Origin: Glomus cerebriforme
Taxonomy: Eukaryota > Glomeromycota > Glomeromycetes > Glomerales > Glomeraceae
Direction: 5' to 3'
Assembly: GCA_003550305.1 (NCBI GenBank)
Contig: QKYT01000226.1
Coordinates: forward strand, 123,722 to 148,597
DNA: 24,876 bases
Below, one piece after another: positions 1 through 9,521 of this stretch. Numbering within the stretch: position 1 is the first letter of the stretch; every line of letters begins with the position of its first letter. Below the pieces are notes generated by a model. The model did no database searches, had not been told where the DNA came from, and was given only the letters and a program-made list of their open reading frames with translations. A program made the translations under genes and the position numbers.

Positions 1-2830
1 TCAATAAGGAGATTTGTAATCGATAAGTCAGGCGTGGTATCAAGACTTTGTTATTAATGTAAATCATCTGTCCTATAGTGAGCTTTTTGAATTTGATCAG
101 ACTAATGATGTTGCTGGTTTCTTTTTTAGCAATAGAGCTGTCGGAGCATATAGATAACCCTGAAGTGAACCAAACCCCTAGTATTCTTTCATTTAGAGCG
201 GGATCCAATGCAGTAACTTTAATAGCCTCTTGATTTCATCCCATATAAATGTACTGATCACTCTTCGGAAGTTTTGAATTGATAACGAGTAAAGAGGATT
301 TGTTACCGTTTATCTGTACATCGTTAATGTCGAAAAATTCGTTAGATATATCAATAATTTTCTGAAGGTTATCTTGGGAATTTCCAATCCACTGAGTATG
401 ATCGGCAAATGCTGTAGTAGCAATGCGATGAACACTTTGTATACATTTGTCTTTATTGAGGTGACACTGTGATGGCCAGTGTAAGTGATTGCCGTAACCA
501 AGAGAGGGGTCCGACTGAACTCTGTGCAGGAGAGGGTCATAAAATATACGCCATAAAAGTGGCAAAATAATTTCACCCTGATTAATACCAGCTTCCGCTG
601 TGAAGAAATCAGTAAGACCAAATTCTGTAATTACTGCAATTTGTCTATTATTAAATAAGTTAATAAGGAATTAGATGGTGGTCGAGGGAAGCTTGATACG
701 TCATAAAGCGTGTTCGAGAGGAACCATGCCAACAGAGTCGAAAGCTTTCTTCATGTCCTGATTGGCAATCCATAGTTCTGATTTCATTGCCTTGGCGTTC
801 GAGATTACGTTGTTAATAATAGAAATCGGAGTGTTAGTATTGTCTCCCGGTAAGCCTGCGTAATTGGGTCCTTTCAATATACTGTGTTGGACTAGGATGG
901 AAGACAAACGAATGGTAAGGACTTTGACCACACATTTGCGAAAACACTCTAATAAAAGAATAGGATGTGTAAGTGATAGATTGTAGTTCCAGTCAGTTGG
1001 TTTCAGAATCNGATATAATTGAGAGAATTTCCATTTAGTAGGAGAGATTGATGATAACATGATTAAGCCAGAAAATCTAGCGAATAGTTCCTGTGTCTTT
1101 TGAGAACAATGTAAAATAAGTAAGTAGCTAATGCCTGAGATGCCTGGCGCTGATTTGGCATTTAGAAGATTTATAGCGTTTAACCATTCCTCCTTTGATG
1201 GGAAAGTTAGGAGCAAATCATAGATGGTAGGATCAATGTTGGGAGAGGGATTATATATTTTTCGCCATTCATCAGGTAGGGAATAAAATTGATGGTTTCG
1301 TTTGCTGAATATATTCTTGAATGTATTCTTTGCTTCTTCTTTAATAGCTGCTTCTTCGGTTAGTAAGGTCTCTCCCTCAGAAGTAGAAATACGTAATCTA
1401 TCTATAGTGATTTTCTTGGAAGAGCGATTTAAAATAGAATTAAGCATCTTGCGTTGATCATGAATGATGTTGTAATTTCTTTTCTCAATGGCTTTGAAAA
1501 TGTCTTCAGATTTATGTTTGTTGAAAAGAACTTTTGAATGTAGTTTGACTACTTTGGTCCAGTCGATAGCTTTAGGTAACCAATCTTTTAGTTGTGAATC
1601 AGACCAACAGGGTAATGGATCTAGATCTGCTTGGTTGATTTCTGAAGATAGACGGTCAAGTTTATTAAGACTTGAACTAGATATGCAGTTGTCCGACTTA
1701 ATAACTTGGATGATACTTTTGACTCTATTAATAATCTTAAACTGGACTAAATTAGATTGCGAGTAATNTCCTTCTTTAGATAAAAAGTTNTCTTGGATAT
1801 GTTTGTTTGATAAAAGTTTTGAAGGAATATGTGCATCGGCTGCTTTTTGAATAAAANATGAAATGTCATCCCAAATGTTATCTATAATATTTTGATCTAT
1901 AGTATCTATGGTAAGCTGATTGATACGATCAAATAGTCTCTTATGTTTGAGATCTGATTCAATTGAATTTTTGTAATTAATCCAATCCTCTCATGTGGTC
2001 TTATCGTATAAATATATTTTCCTTTTGGAAGACTTTCCCTGTCTCGTATTGAAACGGTAATTTATGTGATTAGCAAAATTGATGGAAGTACTATTAATAT
2101 TATGATCTGAGTCAGTAATGTCAGTGCTCGAAATAATAGAAGCTTCAATGATTGAATCGCACAACTGAGACGAAGTCCAGATGTAATCTATACGTGAGGC
2201 CGTGTCTCTACGTTGATAGGTGTAGCGTTTGTCCTGAGGGTGTATTTCTCTGAATGTATCTAAGTAATCTAGCTCCTCGCAAGCTAAAAATAAATTAGTC
2301 ACAAGACCCGTGTGCGATTTTTGTAGTGAGTTGTCCAACATTTTGTTACAAATTGTATTGAAGTCGCACATGAGTATAAAAGGTTGGTCTAAGCGCCTGT
2401 AATTTCTCATTCGTTTAGTAATCTCTTTAATGAGGGAGTTAGTGTTAGAACGGTTGTTTGGTTCTAAGTAAATTACGCCTATATGAATTGTGCATTCTTT
2501 GAAGTAGAATGTAGCCTCTATATAGTATGGACTATATCTATCTACTTTCCCTAAGTATTTTGACCAATGGTTTTGTATAATAATGGCAACACCTGAACCT
2601 TTGTTTTTAGTATCATGTTCAGAAAAATAGGCAGTGTAATCTCGGTGTATATTAATAAAGCGACCAGCATTTTGATCTATATTAGTTTCAGTTACACCTA
2701 TGATCGAAAAGTGGTGTGAAGCGGCGTATTCTATTAAATAAGTTAATTTCGGATTATAATTTCTTAATCCATTGACATTGTTATGTAATATTTTGAAAGA
2801 CGATAACTGATTGTAATGAGTGGCATCCAT
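1..2830 (-). pseudogene. LINE ORF2: AP-endonuclease plus reverse transcriptase, C-terminus outside window
   Basis: ORF2 of a non-LTR retrotransposon, the protein that nicks target DNA and copies the element RNA into it. One frame runs from the ATG at 2830 to the window edge, interrupted only by stops at 1991-1993 (TGA), 701-703 (TGA), 671-673 (TAA) and 236-238 (TGA). The endonuclease covers about residues 12-250, with HNNVNGL, TETNI (Glu48), CDFN, SRIDYIW and SDHN, so the expected catalytic positions look kept. A linker of about 300 residues follows. The RT shows SAPGISGI, then LKPTDWN, GPNYAGLPGDN, motif A QDMKKAFDSV, motif B INQGEIILPLLW, and motif C reading FADH at 398-403 where FADD is expected. 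A thumb-like LTIGQMIYINNKVLIPR stretch lies near position 50. Motif C and the stops mean it is dead. Family assignment is firm; the clade is not determined. Confidence 0.9.
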
Positions 2831-2905
2831 CGTCTTAGGATGGTTAGGATGGAGTGGGTTGAAAGTCGACTGTTGTAAGAACTGATCTTTTTCAGATCAA
2901 AAGAA
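2831..2905 (-). other. LINE ORF1-ORF2 spacer with small hairpin
   Basis: With the 244-bp insert and one target copy removed, ORF1 would read on for two codons to a TGA at 2897-2899. That leaves 66 nt before the ORF2 ATG at 2830. The spacer holds a short inverted repeat, GATCT and AGATC around a five-base loop (about 2884-2898), just after the ancestral stop. Whether it helped translation of ORF2 is speculation. Confidence 0.45.
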
Positions 2906-2913
2906 TGAGTTGA

Positions 2914-3157
2914 TAGGGTTCCTCAAACTCGAATCAAATCAAATATGAAGCCAATTTGAATTTGTCAAATCAAATCAGNTTCGAATCAAATTNNAATCAA
3001 ATATCAAATATTTGTCGAATTGACCAATCAAATTAAAGAATTTTCNAATCAAATCAAATCAAATTCNAATCAAATCAAAAAAAAGCTGATTTGAATTTGC
3101 AAATTCAAATCAAATTCAAATCGAATGTCAAATGTCAAATCAAATTGCGTATCTCTA
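2914..3157. mobile_element. CAAAT-rich non-autonomous insert with 8-bp target duplication (hAT-like MITE candidate)
   Basis: The body is a degenerate array of CAAATCAAATTC-like units in both orientations. It is flanked by the direct repeat TGAGTTGA at 2906-2913 and 3158-3165 (ATGAGTTGA if the preceding A is counted). The ends are loosely inverted: TAGGGTTCCTCAA on the left and, on the opposite strand, TAGAGATACGCAA on the right. An 8-bp duplication and ends beginning TAG fit hAT elements. If the outer A is assigned to the duplication, a 9-bp MULE-like duplication is possible instead. Several N bases lie in the array. The insert sits exactly where LINE ORF1 ends, and its own end supplies the present ORF1 stop codon. 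Confidence 0.6.
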
Positions 3158-5809
3158 TGAGTTGACACTATCAATGTGTGTGTAGTTTTCGGTTAACTGA
3201 GGCTGTTGTATTGTAGGATATAATGTTGAATCTTGAGATTGAGACTTATTAATATTAATGGCTGCATTAATTATATGATCTCCTGATGTAATAGGAAGGG
3301 AAAAATTATGGTCAGAGGAAGTAGACCCACACCCTTCATTCTGTAATTTGAATTTGTTGAAAGTTAGGCGTTGAAACAGAAATGCCGGTTTACCAAGGTT
3401 GGAACACCAATTCTTGTGAAGAAATGGCGTAATTAACCAACGATTGGGAGGATAGTTGTTCCATGAAAGCAACACCTTGAGCCGCATCTTGAATTGTATT
3501 GATGTGTGAGTTGTGTGAGTCGTTATGTAAGTCGTTATGTTCGGAGGTAGAAGTTTCAACGTTTGGAGGGATCCATGGATTAATTAACAATTCCTCACTA
3601 TTGTTAAGTGATGGATCCTTTTGACTCTATTGTGTGTTAAGAATAGGAATTCTATTGGAGGAAGTGGCGCTTTTGTGAACAGTAGGCGATGAGTTTCAAC
3701 GTTTGTTGCAATGTGAATTCAAAAAAATGTCTCTGTCAGTCCAGTTGGTACCTCTGGGTATCCCTTTGATTTTAAGTTTATCGATGAAAATGTTAGAGCT
3801 ACAAGCATTGAAGAGGTCAGATTCTGACGCAAATTCTAAATAAATGTTGTTGTTGTCAGTTCTTCGATAAACATTTTTAAGATTGGTAACGTCTTGAAGA
3901 TTGTCTTTTATGTATGCAAGATCGTTTGTAAAAGAAAATCCTGAAAATTTTTCCACGTGAGTGTTTCTAAGTTCAATGTCAGATTTTTGAAATAAGCTGG
4001 TGTAAGTCTGAAAACCTCCTTATCAATAGAGATAGACCATGTTTGTTTTAAAAGATTGCAAGCGAAGCTGCTAGAAGAAGTAAAGAATATGTCTCTGCTC
4101 TGCGATTTCTTGTCAATAATGTGTTTGGACGTGTGGCGAAGGTAAAATGTATCACCTTTTAGAATAGATCTAATTGCTTGTTCCACATCAAGTAAGTCCA
4201 TATCAATTGGGACATTGATAATTTTGAATTCTCTACATGACACTTTGTCTCTACCCATTCTATAATAGGTTTTCGGAATAAGTTTCATTCTTCCTGTGTG
4301 ATGTCCGTGTTTAAAATAATTTGCAGCCTTAATTAGGCCTTCGTGTTTAGAGAATTTGACAATGACTGAAGGAACCGATTCAGTGGAACAATAATTGACG
4401 CTGGTGAAGTGGTCAAATTGTCTCATGAATAATTCTATAAAAGCGATTAATTCTTCATGATTATTGATGGAAGAGTCTGATTTGATGTTCTCAACCACAA
4501 TAAAGCCATCGTATATGTATTCTAATGGAGGGGATAATGCATGTTGCGATCGGTTTGAAGATGATTCTTCTGCTTTGATACTCTTCAAATATTCTTTCTT
4601 ATGTTTAATGGCCTTAATGTTTTTGATGCATTGGTCTTTTTTTATTGCGACTTGTGCTCTTTGAACAGCAACACGGGCATCAAAGGAAAGGGGACGGATC
4701 GATGTATCAATCTGTAAGGAAGAATTATGGGAAGGGGTGAATGAATGAGATTTATCTAGAACACCTGTGGAAGATAAAGGTGTCTGATATCGGGTAGATA
4801 GCTGATCCTTTAATGGATTAGGTAAGGGTGTTGATAAGTGAGTAAAATCTAATTGGTCAACGATCATGTTGATCGATTCGTTGACTATCTCGTTAAATGT
4901 GATGTCCATAATTTCTTTAAGGATCAAAATTGGGTGCGCTGAAACGATTTCATTAGACAAAAGTCTTTCTGGGATTTCACTGACGTGTTCAGATACATCA
5001 ATCAACATGTCCGTGGGAACAATCGTTGGAACGACTTCGGTAGGGTCAACCTTCTCTGGCTCTTGTCTCAATTTCTTCTTTTTTTTGTTGTAAACTTTCT
5101 TAATGAGAGTGTCATTTGAAGATGAAGTATCCATCGGAATGGCAGACATTGTTTGTTGAGCAGAAACGTCCAGGGGTGACTGGTTGTCATCATTAACAGG
5201 AATAGAAGTAGAATTAGAAGAAACGTTAATCGATTCTAGCAAGATAACATCCTGCATCGGAGTGGGCACTTGATCTTCTGTTGAGGTCAAATTTTTTTAA
5301 ATATGAGTATGGCCACGTGAGTGTAATGAACGCATTACGGTGCTGTTGTTGTTGTAGTTGTTTACACAAGGGGTAACTGGATCCGAAACAGGCGTGTCAA
5401 TGACAACGTCATCGATGTGTTATTTGTTTATAATGGGAGGGTCCTTTCCTGTTTTGGGGAGGGTTCCTAAAGGAGAAGGTACGTCATCGCATCTGTAATG
5501 ATAATTAACTTTAGCAATAGACGTGTTGTTTATATTGTTAGTGTCATTCACATTGGGAACTTTGATATTCGTCCAATGGTCAGGGGAGGAAAAGGAGAGT
5601 TTAATTTTCTGTATTTCTTCGCCCTGAGCTTGTAAAAGGTTTCTAATAAGCCAAATGAGCAAAACATTGGAGGGATCCAAAGAGCCAATAAATCTTGCAA
5701 TGGATAAGTCTAAGTTAGAATCTAAAAGAAGTGTGTGTTTAGCTAAAGAAATTTTTTCCTGTTCTTTGAAAAGTAAAAAATTTTTGAATAAAGCAAAGTG
5801 TTGTTCCAT
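3155..5809 (-). pseudogene. LINE ORF1, RNA-binding-like protein, broken
   Basis: First ORF of the LINE, presumably the RNA-binding partner of ORF2. It starts at the ATG at 5809 and stays in one frame to about 4000, with stops at 5420-5422 and 5297-5299 (both TAA). It then shifts frame in an AAAAA run near 3990. The following segment ends at 3698-3696 (TGA), has a TAG at 3627-3629 and shifts again near 3390. The N-terminal third is Asn/Ser/Thr/Pro-rich with a lysine cluster (VYNKKKKKLRQ). From about residue 330 on, segments such as REFKIINVPIDMDLLDVEQA and the later VTNLKNVYRRTDNNNIYLEF look like successive RRM-type folds. I see no CCHC zinc knuckle, which many LINE ORF1 proteins carry. The present last codons (HIDSVNS, then TAG) come from the inserted element. 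Assignment as ORF1 rests mainly on position. Confidence 0.7.
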
Positions 5810-6200
5810 ATTAGAGGAATGTATTTAGAAGTAAAGTTAGTAATATTTAAGTAATAAATAGTAAAGAAAAAATTGTTAGTATAAAAAGAAAAAGTAAAAG
5901 TGTGTTTAGTCGTCGCTAAAATTTGTGGTTAAAATTGTAGTGGAAAGAGTTTTGATGATCATTTAATTAATCAATCTATTTATATAATATATCATATGAA
6001 CTGATGATCATTAATAATTTTATTAATAATATATACTATTTATAATATCATTTTATATTCTTAGTTTTGCAAAATTTAAATTGAACTCATGTTGTTAAAA
6101 TTTGTTAATTTTTTAATATTTTTATTAAGTTTGTTTAAATTTAAACCTTAATTAAAGATAATCTATATATTAAATAAAAAAAAAGTTTATTATAAAATTA
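5810..6200. other. LINE 5' leader and AT-rich spacer
   Basis: The stretch from 5810 to about 5950 is probably the LINE 5' untranslated region, purine-rich on the plus strand, but I cannot fix the element's 5' end. A TGATGATCATT motif occurs at about 5953 and again at about 6002, too short to call a target duplication. The rest is AT-rich with no reading frame I can support. Confidence 0.4.
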
Positions 6201-6384
6201 CAGTTGTTCCCCTCTATAGGCACCCCCTGTTTAGTTATACCCCCCTTATAAGCACATTTATGTTTGGCCCAAGTTACTAATATTATTATTAAAAAAACCT
6301 CCTCTAGTCACATCATATAGGTTTTTTATAATCACACCTTTTTTTTTCAGTCCCGGGGGGTGTGATTATATAGAGGGCTGACTT
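6201..6384. mobile_element. 184-bp TA-flanked MITE, Tc1/mariner-like
   Basis: TA dinucleotides flank it at 6199-6200 and 6385-6386. The left end reads CAGTTGTTCCCCTCTATAGG. The right end, on the opposite strand, reads AAGTCAGCCCTCTATATAAT. The two share AGT, CCCTCTATA and then CACCCCC with small gaps, an imperfect inverted repeat of about 30 bp. The inside has no coding capacity and holds further GTGTGATTATA copies in inverted orientation. Ends near CAGT with a TA target fit the Tc1/mariner/pogo superfamily. Boundaries may be off by a few bases. Confidence 0.55.
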
Positions 6385-6828
6385 TATTTACTTTTTATTA
6401 AAATTAGATATATTATATTAAATATAAGTTATTTTCTTTTAAATTTAAATCAAACTTAAGTTCAACTTGAGTTGAGATTTTTTTTAAAGTGATATTTTCA
6501 ATTGTAGATTTGCAATTATTTGTCTGTATTATTAAAATTATAGGATTTCTATTATCAAACGCATAACTGCAAGAAGTTAAAATTTATTATAATTATCTTT
6601 ATTTTTAAATCAAATAATTATCAGTTTGATTTCTTTTTTTTCCATTTTTGTACATTATTTTATTTTTGTTAAAAGTTATAATTGTATTTGTATAATTATA
6701 TTTCTTGCAGAAATATTTTTATTATATTAACATAGTTATAGATAATGTAAAAATATGACATATTATCAGTTTAGAAGATAATTGTTTTTAAAATATTTTT
6801 TTATTTTTTTATTTTAGTATTTTTTATT
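6385..6828. other. AT-rich spacer, no gene seen
   Basis: More than 80 percent A and T by eye, with long T runs. I see no reading frame, repeat family or RNA gene. The last nine bases, 6820-6828 (TTTTTTATT), are the left target duplication of the next element. Confidence 0.5.
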
Positions 6829-7556
6829 GGGAAAATTTATTCCTCACCCCGGGGTGAGATCGATATTACTCACCCNCTGATCANATTTNCATTTTTGGCA
6901 TCACCCTTAAACAATGTTTATTTGTTTATCATTCTGATAATAAACTTTTCAAATCTTTTTCNCCTTTCTTTCTTTTCTTTCTTTTTGTTTTAAAAATTTA
7001 TTTTAGAAGTTTTCATTAATAAATAAAGCTAAATATTTTTTCAATAGTGGTTTAGAACTTGTGTAAAATTTTATCATAAACTTATATTTTATAATTTCAA
7101 CAAACGTGCTTTTCATATTGTATAGAGATTTCACAACACAATTTTNTTATTTTAGTTAAACTAAATAGATGAAAAATACTTAAAATAATTGTTCAGCAGG
7201 TATGGAAATACTTGTATATGGCTAACTCAAGTGGTTGTGGAGTTATGAATTTTTTTGTAAAAATACTTAAACGCGTTTTGTTTTTTTACTTTCAAGCGTA
7301 ATTTGAACACTTTGGCCAAAAAAAATAAGAAAGGAAGCTTAAGTAAAGTTGTTTAGCAGGCATGAAAATAATTGCATATTAACTTTCATGAGGCTAGTTC
7401 AAGTGGTTATGGAGTTATGAATTTTTTTGTAATAATATTAAAGANGCGTTTTTGGAAAAAATTTAAAATGCAATCATTAACATTATATATCATTATATGA
7501 TTACATGACGGGATGAGGAATATTGATCTCACCCGGGGTGAGGAATAAATTTTCCC
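6829..7556. mobile_element. 728-bp MITE with about 47-bp inverted repeats and 9-bp target duplication (MULE-like)
   Basis: Both ends begin GGGAAAATTTATTCCTCACC and stay similar for about 47 bp when the right end is read on the minus strand. The repeats contain the palindrome CTCACCCCGGGGTGAG (one C shorter at the right end). Direct repeats TTTTTTATT lie at 6820-6828 and 7557-7565, giving a 9-bp duplication that exists at this length only. A 9-bp duplication and long terminal repeats are typical of Mutator-like elements. The inside is AT-rich, without a coding frame, and carries a duplicated segment (7191-7280 and 7351-7455). Class by structure only, since no transposase match is available. 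Confidence 0.8.
7191..7455 (+). repeat. Imperfect internal direct duplication inside the 728-bp MITE
   Basis: Copy one is 7191-7280 and copy two is 7351-7455. Both run from GTT(C/T)AGCAGG through AAGTGGTT(G/A)TGGAGTTATG and a T-run to GCGTTTT. Copy two has about 11 extra bases in the middle. The similarity in an otherwise unstructured AT-rich interior points to an old segmental duplication in the element. Confidence 0.65.
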
Positions 7557-8224
7557 TTTTTTATTTTATTTTTATAAAATTACTACGTATCACTGATAAT
7601 CACGTGACTTTATATATGTAATAACTAGAGGTGTAGGGGGTATAACTCATGTATTACACAATAATATTCCTAATAAACAGAACTGTCCTACATATAAAAT
7701 TCATATACATTATTATAAAAATGCTAGCGATCCACAACAATATACTTCTGTTCCCTGCAATTAAAAAAATTTACTAAATCAACATGCCATCCATTAAAAC
7801 GTAACATCTATCAGATCCTCCTCAGCATATGCAAGTACTTTAAATTACAGACGCACTTCTCTGAGAAGAAAAAAACACTATTAGTGATTTTATTTTAGTA
7901 ATTATAGTAAAAAAAAGTATAATTTAAGTCTTTTTATTGAAATATTACTGATTTAAATTTTTTAATACCTTAAAAAACGTGTATTAGGTAAAAATAATTT
8001 TCAAGAAACAAAAAAAATTAAACATCCTGAAGCTCTTCAAGAATTGTATCATTTTTTGCCAAAATTTAATAGAAACTAATTTATTTTTTTTACAGAAAAG
8101 AGTAGTATAGAGAGGAACTTTTGATTTATGATAGACAAGACAAAATTTTCTATGTTTATGATAAAAAAACAAGCAAAAAATTTAGTACTTTTGCTTCTTA
8201 AATAAATTAGAAAAGTATTTACCA
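7557..8224. other. AT-rich spacer with a lone mariner-like end motif
   Basis: No gene is supported. The 62-codon frame at 7984-8172 is made of Phe/Lys-rich low-complexity codons and is rejected. At about 7630-7655 the minus strand reads GAGTTATACCCCCTACACC, sharing GTTATACCCCC with the 184-bp MITE at 6234-6244. It may be a relic end of a related element. Confidence 0.4.
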
Positions 8225-8226
8225 TA

Positions 8227-9521
8227 GAGTGCTGACATTAGTATCTTTCTTGTAAAATATCTCCCTTGATTAGTAATAGGTACTATTCAATTACAAAAGG
8301 CAAAATTTTGATTAGTACCAGGGTACTAATCAATAAAACCTCCAACATAATACCCCCCTTATAAAGTACCCGCACATTTATTATTTATTATTTATTGAGT
8401 AGTATAGTAAATGTAAAAAAATAAAAATAATGTTATTTAAATAAAAAATAAAATAAAATATATTATTAATTCAAGAGATTATTGAGAGTTAGTTGTATTA
8501 CAGATTGTTGTTGTTGTGGGTCAGTTTGGTCAGTTTGTTGTGATTCAGAAGAATTGGAAATCAAATTCGCATTTCTTCTTTGTTCTACATGAGAAACTAA
8601 TCATAAACAATATTGAATTAATGATTCTCTTCTATTACAGTAATATCAATTGAAAAGTATTACTATACCAATCAGGTCTTTTCCAGAATGGGATCTCAAA
8701 TTGCTCGCTAAAAACTTCTCCTACATGAGTCCATCTTCCACCAGGTATACCATCACCATATTTTCAAATAGCTAAAATTAAAATTAATAATATTTTTTGT
8801 AAATATAATTAATCTCATTCTTTTTTTTTTACATGTATTTTACTTACTTTACAATCCTTAACCATTCCTTTAAACTTGTTGCTAGCTTGCACACCAGTAA
8901 AAGCCATACTGAAATCTTCTGGGCTGTGAGTTCATAAGTTGATCTTTTTTTGACACCCAATCACGAACTTGTTTCGTTTGAATATTAAACTTTGCAGCTG
9001 TTTTATTTTACTATGTTCTTTTTCAAAATACATCACTACTGCAAGCTTTTCTCTAACATTCCAGACTCTTCGCAGCTTTTCTGACACTCTTGCACAACTT
9101 GTAGTTTTGTTTGCACGTGGGCTATTTCTTGTTTTATGTTAAAGAATAAAAAAAAATGTTGTTGCTTCGAAATATAAACAAAAAATGAAAAAATTAAACA
9201 AAGCAAAAGTCCGTTTATGGTATGTATAAAATTTGCATTAATTATATTCATGTTATGAGATATATGGTGTCATCCTTGACGTTGGGATCGTCAGCGGGCA
9301 TTATTATGCATCTTAAAATCTATCATCCTGCCTTTCAAAATTCTAAGATTTCAAAAAGCAAAAATGAAAGATTAAATTTGAATAATATCCCCTTGAAATA
9401 TACCTCATTTGTGTAATATCTCCCTAATGTTATACCTTCTTTCGTATATAGTACCCCTGGGGTACTATTCAAATTAGGTTTTGATCTGCTTGATTAGTAC
9501 CCGGTACTAATGTCAGCACTC
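8227..9521. mobile_element. 1.3-kb TA-flanked element with 17-bp perfect inverted repeats (pogo/mariner-like)
   Basis: The ends GAGTGCTGACATTAGTA at 8227-8243 and its exact reverse complement at 9505-9521 are flanked by TA at 8225-8226 and 9522-9523. Subterminal palindromes sit at both sides: TTGATTAGTACC and its complement around a 2-bp spacer (8308-8333), AGTACCCC-T-GGGGTACT (9450-9466) and TTAGTACC-C-GGTACTAA (9494-9510). The interior holds a minus-strand gene remnant with a pogo/Tigger-type helix-turn-helix, consistent with the TA target. At 1.3 kb it is too short for a full transposase gene, so it is an internally deleted or gene-carrying derivative. Confidence 0.75.
8466..9301 (-). pseudogene. 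Helix-turn-helix (psq/Tigger-like) gene remnant inside the TA-flanked element
   Basis: A candidate ATG at 9301-9299 opens MPADDPNVKDD. How this joins the next part is unclear, and an intron with weak borders is possible. The recognisable domain lies at about 8950-9060: REKLAVVMYFEKEHSK in one frame, then KTAAKFNIQTKQVRDW and KKDQLMNSQPRRF in the next, a one-base shift apart. This is the pattern of the N-terminal DNA-binding helix-turn-helix of pogo/Tigger-type transposases. Two clean introns follow, 8772-8847 (GTAAGT donor) and 8597-8668 (GTATAG donor). The exon between them encodes GDGIPGGRWTHVGEVF and FWKRPDW after an in-frame TGA. The last exon has a Gln-rich tail and ends at 8466. No DDE domain is present. 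Function after the HTH is unknown to me. Confidence 0.55.

Noticed and set aside
310..621. Minus-strand frame of 103 codons
   Set aside because: It overlaps the true RT frame, which carries motif B and motif C; this one has no RT motifs.
1488..1766. Plus-strand frame of 92 codons
   Set aside because: It lies antisense to the continuous LINE ORF2 frame and has no recognisable protein features.
2914..3157. CRISPR-like or satellite array
   Set aside because: The CAAAT units are irregular, in both orientations and without unique spacers, and the block has target-duplication flanks like an inserted element.
4464..5093. Plus-strand frames of 66 and 75 codons
   Set aside because: Both are antisense shadows of LINE ORF1; the poly-Phe end reflects the lysine codons on the other strand.
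6201..7660. One larger mariner-like element from 6201 to about 7655 with the 728-bp MITE nested inside
   Set aside because: Only an 11-bp GTTATACCCCC match supports the right end, while 6384 gives a better-matched inverted end with TA on both sides.
7984..8172. Minus-strand frame of 62 codons
   Set aside because: Low-complexity Phe/Lys/Ile codons in AT-rich spacer with no homology pattern.
9036..9251. Minus-strand frame of 71 codons as a separate gene
   Set aside because: Its second half is a shifted reading of the sequence that encodes the HTH gene in another frame; the hydrophobic first half is AT-rich and probably intronic.
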